Position numbers and translations under genes: made by a program
Assembly (NCBI GenBank): GCA_013365325.1
Contig: JABVXV010000075.1
Location: forward strand, 124,001 to 188,000
Source: Dipetalonema caudispina
Taxonomy: Eukaryota; Nematoda; Chromadorea; Rhabditida; Onchocercidae
DNA length: 64,000 bases
Direction of reading: 5' to 3'
The notes under the pieces: model-generated
Databases searched by the model: none
What the model was told of the DNA's origin: nothing
What the model saw: the letters and a program-made list of their open reading frames with translations, nothing else
Part shown: positions 36,464 through 49,600 of the stretch, in pieces
Layout: each line of letters starts with the position of its first letter
Numbering within the stretch: position 1 is the first letter of the stretch

Positions 36464-39400
36464 TTAAGAAAAAAAAATCAAACCATCCGATCTCCAAAAT
36501 CGTAATGCTTCTAGATCCCTTTCCAGAACTAATCCCTTCTCAGCCCAGTGCCTCACCAATTGACTACAACGACTTGTTTCATTTTCTATTTCTTCCTGAA
36601 TGATGTGATCATAGATCCACAATCCTCTAACAAGAAACTCGGAATAATTATTCATCGAAAGCGAAAATTGACCACATGCCACGTTATATACGTTTCCATG
36701 ATTTAGGAACTCTAACGCTGGACGTAGTTCGTACTGGACACGTTTCATCATCGTTTCGATTCTCTTTCCAGCAAAATACAATTTGTAGTAATAATTCATC
36801 CACATTTCTTCCATTTCTAAGAAAATTTCATTTGGCACTATTTCTGATTCTTTCCGAGTTTCATTCAATAATTTTTTGCGTTCTAAACAAAGATTCATTT
36901 CGTCACTTTGTTCCAGATGAGCTTTACGAATATCTTCGGTTAACCTGTAAAAAATCCTTAGGCGCTGTTCGAAGGAAAAGCCTAATAAACGATTTCCTAG
37001 ACCTGTTGGATCTAATTCTGGGAGATGATTCCATGGATAATCCTGCTGTTTTTTAAGAAGATTGATCGATGCACCACCTTTATCCACTACAACTTGTGAT
37101 AGCTCCTCTACCAGCAAGTATCCAGCTGATGGTACATCAAATGGATTTGCCGTATACATGTTTTTCTGCCACTGATGTAATATCCAAGTCAGCTCACCTA
37201 AATATGAACTTATTCAGGGAAGTAGACATATCCAAGGATATGATCGGTAAAGTGGTAAATCTTCTTGGATAGGAAAAGTGCATCAGAATTGATAGTAGGC
37301 TTTTGTTAAAACTTCTTATAGGATAGGATGTAAAATTATTCCTTACATTTGGGAACGAAAGTTAGAAGAAGCTTTCTTTTGTAACTTATATTATTTTAGT
37401 ACTTCTTTTCTAAATAATTTGGTAGGAATTTATTGGAAGTTAAGAATGGTAACATTCAAAGTGACCTACTGTGTGATTTTGTGCACACATCTGCTTGACA
37501 TTCCAGTAACGCTCCGAATGTCTCCGTAGTAAACAGAAAGAATCGAATATCATTAAATTCAATCTAAAATTTAAAAAAAATGCTAGAAGCCATCAATGAG
37601 ATTCATAGAAAACTTTATAACCTATAGAGTTGAAGGCAATACAGGTATAAAGCAACATACAAAAGCAAAAAAAAAAAAAAAAAAACGATTTTTTTTTTAG
37701 CCATCGTTAAAAGATACAATTCAAAACATAATTAAACACAAATTTTATGCATGTATGAATAGAAGATGGGCACTTGAAAAATCAAAATAATAAGCAAATT
37801 TCAAAATTAGCATTTATCCTTGTGGTGAAATATGCTTTAAATCATTAGGGTCATCTACATGTTCATTCATACATCAGTGAAGACCAATCACAAAAATTCA
37901 ATCCTGTCTACTTTATATTCATTTTATAATGTGTCACGATCATTTCTAACTTATCATTCTTTAAACAATCCTAGTTTATTCCACGTAAACTATGATCTTA
38001 TCAAAACAAATTTTTGATCATACTTGCATAATTTAATTTAATTATTGCCAATCTTACACGCAAAAATTTGCGTAAATCATTTATTAAATTGAGAAAAACA
38101 TGAACCAACTAACCATTTGAGTAAAAATCTTCACATGGTCCTTGTCGATTCTTGAACGCTTTTTCTGTATTTCGTTTACAATATCATCAGAAACCTTTGG
38201 CATTATCTGATAATAACCATTTCGTACATATCAAACTTCATGTTAATAAACTTAAAAAAAAAGAAAAAAAAACTATAAAACTCTCTTTTGTAGAAAAATT
38301 GGAACTTTTGGAAACGAAATTTTGCAGTTATCTTAATTATCTAGATGTTTCACATTTTACATAACGATTTCTTGTTTAGTCTTAGGAATAATTTCATGAA
38401 ACAGAAATGAAGGATTTACTACGTACAGGAATTTTAATGTCATTGAAAAGAATCGCATAATTTTTAGATCCTCCGGGTTGCAATGCGCAAAACTGCTCTT
38501 TAATTAACGCAAATCTAGAAAAAATAAATTAGTTCATGATACTATTGAGATAGTTAACATAATCAGATCTCATCTTTTTTTATACTTTACTTTTGAACTT
38601 ACGTTTGAACTTACACAATTTTCCCAAAAAAACCACAGCAAAGAAGATTGGAGCGAATAATCACAATACCAACACTTGGCATTTCGTTTTCTGTCCCCGT
38701 GCATTTCTCCTTTGCTTGTTCGATGATTACTTGCAACAGTGTGGTCAAGAGCATCAGTACCTAAAAAAAAACTCTTGTATTTAGGCTTATTCTTTGCAGT
38801 GATGTCGTGGATACTACTTTTTCTTGAAAAATTTAAGGTAAATCAGTTATCTTTTCACTGACAGAACGTACATTCGAAGCTCTTGGAGAAACGTTATGAT
38901 TTAACTTTTCAAATTTGAATTTAATTTTTCTTCAGTTAGAAAGCCAAAGTTAGATTAAATATAATTTGGGATCATGAGAAATCGGGATTAATTTAAATAT
39001 GATCAAGTGATCTCAATGTTAAGTAATTTCTGGAACTAAAAAAAAAGAACAGTTCACGTCATTAATGATTGTAGTGTTTTGTTTTGAAAAGAGATTGTAA
39101 GGATCTTTATGTGAAAATATTTTTCTTCTGATTTCATCAATTATCACTTCTGCAGAATAATTTTGTTGAAAACTTTCAGCCATTGCGTATGCTCTGACTG
39201 TTACTTCATTTCTAGTATCACTGAAATAAACAAATTTTTATTCGAATAAAGTTCAAAATTTGAGGAATCCTTATTTCACTTGAGAACAGATTTGAAAGTG
39301 TCAGAAAATTTAAGAAATTTAGTTTAGCGGTCATTGAAATCTAAATACAAAAGAATGCATTATAAAGGTCACAAAAACGCACATTTCACACAGATACCAT

Positions 39401-39733
39401 ATTTGTGTAAATTTATTGTGCTTTTCGGTTCGTTGCATTGGGTTCTAAAATATCATCTAAGATTTCAAATATTGCAGTCGAAGTACCGTAAAACAAGACA
39501 GTCTACTGCGGGAGTAAACGGAATTAATTAAATAAATTATTAAAGGTCAGAAAATTATAAATATTTTTCCAATATTGATAATTCTGACTGAAAAATGATT
39601 TTTTTTTTCTTCGTTTGAACAATAAACTTGTAATTTGGCCTATCCAATAATTTGGCTCTGGGTAATTCAAATCAACGGGCCTTAACCGATCAAGAAAAGG
39701 TGCAACATTTTGGCTTTCTTGAATCCCTGTCAT
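36464..39733 (-). CDS. Unrecognised protein A, tandem paralog of gene B
   Basis: Seven exons keep frame and give 462 aa: 39733-39621, 39220-39058, 38760-38615, 38514-38427, 38164-38114, 37563-37470 and 37197-36464. I do not recognise the family. The first ~230 residues form a block shared with gene B. Its landmarks are VTVRAYAMAES, IIDEIRRKI, EMPSVGIVIIRSNLLCCGFF, FALIKEQF, NDIRFFLFTTET, ELTWILHQWQKNMYTANPFD and VPSAGYLLVEELSQ. The remainder is charged and largely helical, and ends LRFWRSDGLIFFS. No signal peptide is seen. The stretch around GIVIIRSNLLCCGFFGKIV is hydrophobic, but the matching segment in B suggests a buried strand/helix core rather than a membrane span (inference). Exons 2 and 3 have exactly the lengths of those in gene B (163 and 146 nt), and all intron phases match. 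The protein stops soon after the FWR position where B continues for about another 100 residues. Confidence 0.75.
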
Positions 39734-40728
39734 ATATCAATAGATCATGATGACTTTTGTGCTATAAGAGACGTATCTGGAGAATAAATTTTATCATTTC
39801 CAATGAATAGATACACTGTTGGAAATTTATAGCAGTATTTACTTTCAAGGCACAGCTACTAGCAAATGGACATTTTTTGAAAAATTGTTTTGCCGAAGAC
39901 ATTCTTACTAATTGACATCAGTTATCTAGAAAAAAGGAAATTAATTTTTTATGAGAAACGATTTGTAAGTTGCGTAAATGCAACAGAAATCAAATATAAA
40001 ATGAAATATTGCTAACATCTGAAAATTATACATATCCTGCCTTTGCCAAAATTTATGATATATATTGGGATAACGGCGCATGCAATGTGAAGAAGTCAAA
40101 TTGCTGTATCACAAATTGTTTCTTATAAGTTTAATTATATGAGATAAATTAAGTAAGTTCCGCAGCTACAAATTTCAGTTGTTTAAAATTTATTTTTTCA
40201 TAGTGAACAAGAATATACCTTCCCTCCGAAAATCTAAATATGTTATGCAGTTAATATGATGACGATATGGAATGAAAAAATGGGAATTTTTCGAAAGATT
40301 TAAATATGCTACATTTATAAAGTTATAAAAATGACTTATGAAGTAGTAGCCTAGCTGTATTGATTGAATAAAGCTTAGGAAGTTTCAATATATAGCCAAC
40401 GAAAATCTCCCAAACAATCATAACCTGTGAAATAATAAATGAGAACATGTAAACAGTAATTAGAAGCTTATGATAATAAGCTGGTCAAATGGAAAAAAAA
40501 GAAAAAAAACGATTTGATCGTAGTGATCCACAACGTCGATATTTGTGCAAAATAAAACTGGGAGAAGAAAATTTTCAGTTCAACTTATTTAAAATTATTA
40601 TCGAATTTTTATATTTGAAAACAATGATCCGAAAGTCAATATCGGAAATTTTTTATTTAGTTATTTTTTTTTCTGGAAAAATGTATAGCTACACTTTATC
40701 TTTTGCTTATATGACATCAATATTGAAA
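39734..40728. other. Spacer between gene A and the small gene
   Basis: No firm exon. A plus-strand open frame at 40489-40737 begins in an A-rich stretch and is not supported by splice sites or homology. If gene A is co-transcribed with the genes upstream of it, this is an inter-cistronic spacer of about 1 kb. Confidence 0.4.
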
Positions 40729-41178
40729 TCATGGTGACAATCCTGCTCCGGATATCTGTTCCCGGAAGATTTTTTGCATAATTGACAATTAATATATTAC
40801 AAAATGTTATTTAACTAACATTTTGCATGTTGCTGAGGAATATGCAAAATGAACACAGCGTTTTAAATAGTTACCAGTCTGTTATCTAAAACATTTATAA
40901 ACAAAGTCATTTCAAAAGCTCCCTTCGCTGTTAAACTTTTTCTTTGAATGAGATGTTCTGATAGCATGAGATCAACAAAACCCCATGAAATTAAGCGTTC
41001 CATAAGATAAAGTGTACGTTTCAAGTAATTCATGAAATTTAATTCGACTTTATAGTAGAAATACTGAAATAATGATATACGCAAAATAATGTATTATTTC
41101 CAGTGGTATAGTATCGTCTCATACACCGAATCCATTTGTCATCGTGTTCAATTTTCTTGAATTTCCATTGAATTTCAT
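40729..41178 (-). CDS. Small unrecognised three-exon gene between A and B
   Basis: Exons 41178-41125, 41063-40875 and 40755-40729 keep frame and encode about 89 aa. The middle exon is the strongest evidence: a 63-codon open frame between a good acceptor (ATTATTTCAG) and a good donor (CTG|GTAAC), with protein-like composition including YLKRTLYLMERLISWGFVDL and SLTAKGAFEMTLFINVLDNR. The first exon starts with ATG 11 nt after a possible trans-splice AG. The last exon adds only ISGAGLSP. The start lies 130 bp downstream of the stop codon of gene B on the same strand, the spacing typical of a downstream gene in a nematode operon. No signal peptide, membrane span or known domain is seen. The first and last exons are less certain than the middle one. 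Confidence 0.45.
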
Positions 41179-41308
41179 GTACGCTTTTACTAGTCACTAT
41201 TCAATTCAAAGTAGAATATGAGACTTGTAGCATTAAAAATCGTTTATTTGATGCAAATGATGAGGGAAAAATTGGGGATTGATAAGAATCCTGTGATTAA
41301 CAAATGAG

Positions 41309-44300
41309 TTAATCATTTTTATCAAAATTATTTCGCCAGAATACTGCGCTGTTTGGTCGTCGGCGCCAGTGATGGTGTTGAAATCCAGTGCCATAATAGG
41401 TACGTCTATTTGCGTGAAAATTCTGTTGCGTGCTACCACCTCTCCAATAGGTTTGTACCGATACCGGTCTAGTCCACTGTACTGGTCCATCCCATTGCTT
41501 GCTCTGTTGAACCTGTGAATGTTATGCAGATTATTTTACATGTGGAAAATGTAACTTTCTGATGACTTGTAGTGAAATAAATCTAAGTTGTAGAATGGAA
41601 GAAAGGTTGACAGATGAATGCCAAACAGTACAAGCGAAAATTATAATAGGTATTACCTGTGACTTGAGTGTATTTAACTTCCATTCTATCTTGCTACTAT
41701 CTTTCATCATTTTTTCCATTTGGTTTTGCAAATTTTCTAAATTTTGCTCAATTTTGGTCTGGAACAATGTTATACGCTGCATTCGTTGATGATCGTAGTA
41801 TGTTTTTCGCCAAAAAATTGCATTGCCTTCAAATGTCTTTGTTCTGTGTTCCAGTTTTTCAATGTTTATTAGCAATTCATTTCCTACAATATCCTGATAT
41901 TTCAGGACTTTATGCAAGAAAATTTGCAATTCACTGAGTTGTTTACTTTGTTGTCGTTTTAAACTCTGTAGTTTTTCTTTCGGCATTGACTGTTGTTGCT
42001 CACATTCTTTTTCCAAATTCGAGATCTCTTCTTCACGCTTCATGTAAGCTAACATTTCATCCCGTTCTTCATGAAGTAATTCTTTGATAAGCTCCGTTAT
42101 TCTAGTATATGTTGACTGGATCTGTTTCGACTCCGTTTGCATGTAGATGTTACACAGATTCGTTGGGTCTTCTATTTTTCCAGATATGTTGAATTGTTCA
42201 GCCAGTTTATTTTCCAACATCTTGAATTTGTGTTGCATTCTTATTTCTTTCGCTTGGGATTGTTCGTTCTTGCTTAAATTGAACAATTTCTCACTAATGT
42301 CCTGTCCCAAATATGTACCATTATCCGCAATCAGTTTTGATAAGTTATCGACAAGTATAAATCCAGCTGCTGGTACATCGTATGGATTCTTTGTATACAT
42401 TTCCGCCTGCCATAAATGCAATGACCATGTTATGTCGTCTGCAAAATTCGTAAGTCTTCTAAATTTTGAGGAATATTGGATGAAATTTGAAAATATTTGC
42501 CCTGATAACCAAACAGAGCATGAACATCATGAACAAATAAAGGTATTATAATTAAATTATATTTATTGATACAAAATTGGGACTAACAGAAACCGAATTT
42601 AATTCTGTGAAATTCAAAATGTTGAATCCTTTCCACTAACCAAAGCTCTTCGTGAATAAATTTAGCGATGGAACTGATTTTAGCAGCGTTCGAATAGATT
42701 CCTTGGTAAATACAAAAAATCGCAAGTCTGATGGCTGAATCTACAAATTTCGGACATTGTAAGTTTTGGATATTAAACAAAACTGAAGATGTGATTTGTT
42801 TTGTTCCTACTATACTTCTCATCTTATTCATAATTCTAATAATAAAAGAATAAAAGAATGTTGCTATCTTCCAATTGCACTTTTTTTTTTTTTTTTTTTT
42901 TTGTACTGTAAGAACAGGCGACGGAAGAAACTATCGGATAATGCCATTTGTGATAAGTATTGTAAGAATATGAAAAAGTAAACGAAGGAAGAGATTTACC
43001 TCATGTACGTAAAGGTTTACGGGAGCACTGTCTGTTGTCGTTAGATTGTTCCCTTGCTGTAATATAACTTAGAAAATATAATTTTTAGATCTTTGTCATC
43101 TCTTTCGATGTTCGTTGCAGTGACAATGTTTTAAGTTATCAAGATAAGTAGACAGGTTCATTGGTCAGATTAATCTCATTGACAAAAATTGTTAAATTTT
43201 CCGCATTCATCCTTCATTTTGAGCAAAATTAAAATAACAGAAGTATACAATACCCTGCAATTACTGAAAAGCGTGTACTGTTGAGATCCAACTCTGCATG
43301 CATAAGAATCAGCATTTTTCCGCAACAAAACAAAGCTAAACCAATTTACTAAACTTTAGTTAAAAATGCACATAATAGGAAAAATGAGCGATATCAGTGT
43401 CAATAGTAAGACAAAAAGTTCTCTTTCTTTTGTTCATTTTACATTCTGCAAACAGGAATCTGATACCTACTGTATCAGCTCAATATGGCTGACTGATATC
43501 TCATACCGTAACAGATATAATTTCTTACACCATGTCTCCCAAAATGCCACAAAAAATAAGGTGCCCGCGTATGATAACAATAACAATATTTGGCGTTTCC
43601 TCTTTCTGCCCTCCGCACACTTGGGAACACCGTCGCTTAATTGTGGATAGTGTTGAACCAAGAAAGGTGGCCAACTGAATTATTCATGTAAGAAGTGCTT
43701 TTCTGTAGAATTCATAATTACGGATAATATTCGCTACAAAGAGTGATTTAAGAGTAATAAACATATGCGATAAGTATTTTGTTTGCAACATTTGTAGAGA
43801 AATGCTAATCTTGAAAGTGTAGCTCAACTTAAGTATTGCGAACTACTGCGATCTTAAGATAGGAAGCAAAAAGAAAATGGTATTCTATTATTTGTAACTA
43901 TTCAGAAACATTCTAACGTTCTTTCACGTAATCTAGACTTGTAGAAGTGCTATGTTTTCAAACTAGTTAACGGATTTTTTCCAAGTTTAATAATAAGGAA
44001 TGTAGAGCTTTTCGGACTGTTATCTTCATAGATGATTTAACAGAAGGTTTGGTGTGAATTACGACGAATTCAAACAATTTTTAGCAGATTAAAGGACCTG
44101 AACGTCATTTCCAATATTGTTGACGGGGTGATCGCCGAATGTCCGGTCAAAAGGCAAAATTTGGGCTCGAATTTGTTCGATTAGCATTTCTGCTTTAATT
44201 TTCTGCAGAGAACTTACTACCATTGCATATAGTCTCACAATTACGCCTAACCGTTCGTCTCTGCAAACTAACCGCCTTCAGAAAGCTATTATTTTTCACA

Positions 44301-44428
44301 TTTCCTCATATATGAACACCAACTCTCTGGTTTCCATGCAGTTTTAAATTTGAATTTAGTCTCGCAACTTACACTTCACAAATATATTGCACATCAGGAT
44401 TTTTACTCGTTTCATTCTCGGTAGGCAT
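41309..44428 (-). CDS. Unrecognised protein B with N-terminal block, coiled coil and Trp/Arg-rich tail
   Basis: Eight exons keep frame and give 529 aa: 44428-44373, 44260-44098, 43674-43529, 43335-43254, 43056-43000, 42740-42641, 42438-41657 and 41512-41309. I do not recognise the family. Residues ~1-235 match gene A (LGVIVRLYAMVVSS, EMLIEQIRAQI, ETPNIVIVIIRGHLIFCGI, VFVLLRKNADSYACRVG, DLRFFVFTKES, DITWSLHLWQAEMYTKNPYD, VPAAGFILVDNLSKLI). Residues ~235-460 are rich in Glu, Lys, Gln and Leu and look like a long coiled coil. The last exon encodes a tail rich in Trp, Arg, His and Gln (KQWDGPVQWTRP, QHHHWRRRPNSAVFWRNN), suggestive of nucleic-acid or protein binding (inference). The ATG lies 9 nt behind TTCAG, a likely trans-splice acceptor. 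The upstream 2.2 kb is shared with the divergent BLTP3-like gene. Confidence 0.78.
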
Positions 44429-46606
44429 TTGCAGACTCTGAATAGATTAGATTATGGACAACAGATAAACTGGTTTTGCTTTTTTTTTTTTTTTTTTCAT
44501 TTGAAATTTACCTTATAATTAATCAAGCAAAACTTATTGCTTTATTTTTCTGACATCGTCGTTTAGGCGATTAAGGGAACAACAGATAGCATCAAGGGGA
44601 CAGGTTTACAGCCTGTATTTTATGTCTCAATTTGCGATGATGTTGCCGTAAAGGGAGAAGAATTCATGTTGTTATAATGCTATGAACAAAGAAGCTGCGC
44701 TGAATTGACGTTTGGTTCCGATAACTGCGCATGAGAAATAGTAAAAGTAAGAAAATAGGTTGATCTTTGTTTTTAGACAGAATAGAAAGTAAATAAATAT
44801 GGAAATTCGGAAGTGTTGAATATATTGCAGTTGGTTGGAAAAGTTTAACTGATTCGTTGAGGAAGAGATTAGGCTAACCTGCAAAGGACAGTATGCCGCA
44901 TAAGTACATTTTCTGTACTTTATTGAAGATGTGAACATTACCGATTATCCACCACCGTACAAAGCTTGTTGTTTCAAAAACTACACTAGAATACAAACTT
45001 AAATACATTTGAACCCAATACTTGTATAAATATTACTATGTGACTTACAAACTACCTTCAAATATTTCAAAAATTTCTTAGAGTTTCGAATGTTTTGCTA
45101 AACAAATATTTATTTATTCAGGCCTTGTATGACATCGTTACGTTTATTTATAAATTTGACGTTTTTTTTTTTTTTTTTTTTTTTTTTTCCACTTTTTTAA
45201 GACCACGATTGACATTTCCAAATTAAACAACAAAATCTTCTAACAGCATAGGATTCCCACCAAAAAAATAATTAACCCGTGGATGTCGTACGTGAGGAGC
45301 AACCGGCCAGTAGCTGTGTTGTAATTAAAAATGGCTTTATCACAATCAATACACTACTTTTAAACAGTGATAGTTCCATCTTAATCAATACAACCACTTT
45401 TAGAGTATAGATAGATTCATTCATTTATCCATTCTATCTACTCCTTTCCATCTGGATCGGTCGCATTCTCCGATATCATTTGGGAAAATTCAATAATTAA
45501 CGGAATTTTATCAAATTTCGATAATTATTTTAGAAAAACTGTGAGGAATAAGGAGTGAAGAAAGAAGCTAAGGTATGTTTCAACGAATTTCATGAGATGA
45601 GACTCAATAAATCTGTAAAGGATTGATTTATTGAATCTCAATAAATGGAAGCATTTTATTATCCTTGAAAATGTCAATTGTTTCATTCGACATTTTTAAG
45701 CAGCTTACCTTCTCATCCAACTTGAGTATATTTTTTGCTTATTTTCGTACATCGCTGAAATTTGATGCCGTCATACCTTTGCACATGCTCTCTGCATTAC
45801 AGTACTGTGATAAGCAGTGATAAATGATAAGGGAGGGTTAGTGACAAACAAGAAGGATTACAATCTTTATGTAACATATGTTATTGTAATAATTCCCCAC
45901 AATAAAACCCCGCATCATTTCCTCCCGGGCATTAGGATATTTGAATTTTTTTCTGTCATGGGCTGAGAGACATTAAGCCAACAGCTAAAAAATGATGAGA
46001 TCTCTTCTACCTTATGGTGGCTTAATTATTGTTGTCATTTGAAGTGTAGCACTCTAAAATCTATGAGGCTTGAGATTTCTACCAGCATTATCCGCGACAT
46101 CTCGGTGAGAACTGTCTTTATCATTTAATACGAGGTATATTCATTTCTCACGTAAACTTGTACTTCATTTTTGTTTAATCCCATTACTTATCGTTAAGGT
46201 TACAGAAGCAGAAATGTTTAAGTTTAGGATGGACACTACGTTCGGTATATTTACCTTTGCTTAGAATTTCAAATGATGCTTATCTTCCTCATGTGATTTC
46301 CCCATTTCCTAACACTACACAAATATTAGTTCTACTTTTGGTGTGTAATCAGAATTCAGTTGGTTTTTTTTTTTTTTTTTCTTAAATGAAAATCAGAATT
46401 GCATTACTTATTTTTAGCATCAATAGATTTATACTAACGGACATTCTGAATGGTTTATTGATCGCAGGGATTTGTGAGATTATGTAATGATATAGATAAT
46501 TTCTTTGAGAGAAAACAGAAGTTATTATATGTTAGCAACTTTGTTTTTTGCAGATAACAATCACGAGTATTGGGAAATAAATGCTAAAGAGATCTGTTAA
46601 TTAACA
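44429..46606. other. Intergenic between divergent genes
   Basis: Shared upstream region of gene B (minus) and the BLTP3-like gene (plus). It contains T-runs at about 44479-44497, 45162-45188 and 46363-46380. No exon is supported; the 88-codon minus frame at 44672-44938 has random composition. Confidence 0.5.
45162..45188. repeat. T27 homopolymer run
   Basis: Uninterrupted run of about 27 T, the longest homopolymer noticed in the window. Such runs are likely to be length-variable and assembly-error prone. Confidence 0.85.
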
Positions 46607-49600
46607 ATGGCAAGTATTATCAAGAATCAGATTATTAAGCATCTTTCGAAGTAAGTTCTGAACTTTTCTGAATTCGTAAGCTTTTTCTGAATATATAATC
46701 TTTCGAGACAAATGTGCTGCACGGAACAGTGTGTTATTTTTAATCAATTATCAGATTTGTTCGGAATATTACGGTTGATCAGATCAGCGTGCAAATTTTG
46801 AGTGGTAAAGGAGAACTAAAGAACATCGAATTAAACGAAATTGTCTTAAGTGAAGTTAGTTTTTTTCGTTTGGAGTATTCACTTGTATTTGCTTCATTTA
46901 TTCTATCTGAGATATCTTTATTGCCCTGGATTAGATCAAGAATGTGAAAAGAACTAGCTTCTTGTTTCTAACGTTTATTTGTTAAATAATTTTAAGGCTA
47001 GAACTAGTAGATTATCAGGCATAATTCACTCCCTTGTTCTTTCAAGTTGGAAATTGTAAGACAGTACGATAGTCACCGATAGGAACATCGGTTACACTAC
47101 TTATTAGCTATAGGCGTCCACCTCTGGTTTTGCTTTTTTATTCTGTCATTATTTTCATGTAAAAATTCATGTTTCCATCGTAGTAAGTTTTACCAAGTGA
47201 TAAAATGAGTACCTCAACAGAGCAGTGTATGCATTTTTCTTTTTGCAGGTACTTGAATTACCAACATGGTTACGAGTTAAGCGAGCAGTTTGCAACAGAA
47301 TAGCTGTTAAGGTTCCATGGACGAAATTAAAATCACAACCAGTTCAACTAGTAACTTTTCTTCCCTCATTTGAAATACGAAATGAGCAAAATTAAACAGA
47401 AGAAAAGAATTTCGATTATGCTTGTAGTTTTCCTGATATAACGGCTTTTATCGAGTTTAATTCTTTTAAATATTGGGTGTTAAGTTCGATCATTCTGACC
47501 ATATTCAGAACAAAACAGCTAAATTCAAACTACAATCTTTCCAGTCCAGAAAGTATTACCTTAGATATTTCTTCTTCTACTCTACTGTAGCCTTTGTTTT
47601 CAGTTTATTGATGAAATACGGGTAGAGGTCGAACTTAGTTCAGAAGAAGTTGTTGGCTGTGACTCAAATCCTTTCAGGTATATATCTTCATCGTCAAGAT
47701 TTATATCTTTAATTTTGAAGTAAAGGATTTTTAATGGCTGTCAGAGTTTACAAAATATTATTTCAGTGCCTTTGGAGATTCAACATATGGATTTGCTAAT
47801 CGAGTTGCGGAAGGGATGTCGCTCTATGTTAATTCGGTGGAGATTGATTTTGATTCTGGTGTTTTTCGAGGTTCTTTGACGGTAAGTTGCTGAACATCGT
47901 GTTCATATATACAGTAGTGATTTCATTACCAGAATTTCGTTGGAAGTACTGGGAGATTTTTTTGTTACGAAATCTTTTTTTTCAGCTCTCGAGACTGGCG
48001 GTTGAAAGTAAGAGTCCGGGTTGGCAAACAGTCAGTGATTTGCGATATACTCGAATTGTAGATACGACTACCAACAAATTGCTTATGTTTAAAATGGTCT
48101 GTTTTTGAAAATATATCGTAATATTGTTTGTGATCTTCCACTTTATAATTTATGAGAACCAGAGAGCTTCTATTAATTTACCCTTAGTTTAAATATTTTT
48201 CACCTTATTCTTTTGTCTTCACTTCTTTACAATGTTTTATGTTTTATTAGTTCTATAAGCTTTATTAGTTTTATTAGCTATTTCTTAGGTTACTTGGCAG
48301 TTATTGCGTATCGAAGCGTCCGCGCAAGCAAATTCATCACGAAATGCATTAAATGCTCCATTAAGATTAATCACCAGCAGTGGGAAGAGTAGAATCAGCG
48401 TGAAGAAGTGCACTAATGGTAAAAGTTTATTGAAGTTCGTATCACGCAAGTATCTTTAAAAAAAATACAAATATAGTGCTTTTATTTGTATGTCTTGTAC
48501 GAATAAGATACATAATTGAACTAAATGAAAAAATTGCAAGGGGAAGTCATTTTTAGATGGTAGTGTTCTTGGTGGTCGTATACAGGTAATACTGGATGAT
48601 ATTTTATGGATTGCTACTTTACCGCAAGTAAGATCTGCTATCGCATTTTATGATCACATCATGAATATTATTAAAGCAGCTCCCAAGAAAGTGCCGAAGT
48701 TGCAACAAATACAGGTTGAATATTTGTGTAGTTTCCTTTTGTTTTTTGCGTCATTACCAAAGGCGAAGTTCATACTTCTTCGCTTTGCATATAGTCAGTT
48801 CTGTTGTAACTTCTTCAGTTTAGCATTATTAATCATTTATCATTGAAGCGTGTCGAAATAAAGCTGCCGGTGATCCGATCGCCATCTTCAATTCCGGTTT
48901 CAACTATATTTCGCAATTTCGATGTTGGGCGAACATCATATCATGTTTATGTTGGCAAAATTGTTCTTCATCTCTGTGATGATAATCATACCTCAGACGG
49001 TATTCATTTTCCGTTTTAGTTTTTTCTTATGATAGAGGTGCCTTTATTATAAGTAAACTCTTCGCAAATTGATATTGAATATAAGTCCTCGTTGGTGTCA
49101 AGTTTTCATTCAAATTTAAATTTTGGTTTTCTACCGTATTCCTTTTTAATTTGATTTTAGATTCCAATCGCTCGACTTGAATTCATTCATTTATACTTCT
49201 TTAAATTCTGATTTTGCGATTAATTCAGTAAACTAATTTAATCAAGTTCCCAGGTTATCCTGAGAATTGGGATATTATTTCTGGTGCGCTACAAGTAACT
49301 TTACTGCGCCTATCCGTTGATTTTTATCCTGCTAATAGCGCTGTATCTGATCGCAGTGACTGGATTCGATATGATAATGCAAATCATTGTGCTGTCTGGA
49401 TTCACAAAATTTTGCAATTCCACTTGCGAAAGCTTTGCACTGAATTGGGTTTGAATTATTCTTTTTTTCTTTGAACACAAAATTTCGGGGATAAGGTTGG
49501 AAAGTGACTCTCATCACTTGATTTTTTTCTTGTGACTACAGTCATTTGGCTCACTTATGTTCTAAATTTTGATTCTCACTTGCTGTTTTACATTTTCATT

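Noticed and set aside
36676..37056. 126-codon plus-strand open frame
   Set aside because: Antisense shadow of the long last exon of gene A, whose paralog B has the homologous exon on the minus strand.
40489..40737. 82-codon plus-strand frame starting MEKKEKKRF
   Set aside because: It begins in an A-rich tract, has no acceptor or donor support and partly overlaps the last exon of the small minus-strand gene.
36464..44428. Possible relation of genes A and B to GLE1 or STAT proteins
   Set aside because: The FWRS near the end of A and RLYAMVV near the start of B recall GLE1 fragments, but their order is reversed and no further landmarks fit. No SH2 or STAT DNA-binding motifs are present.
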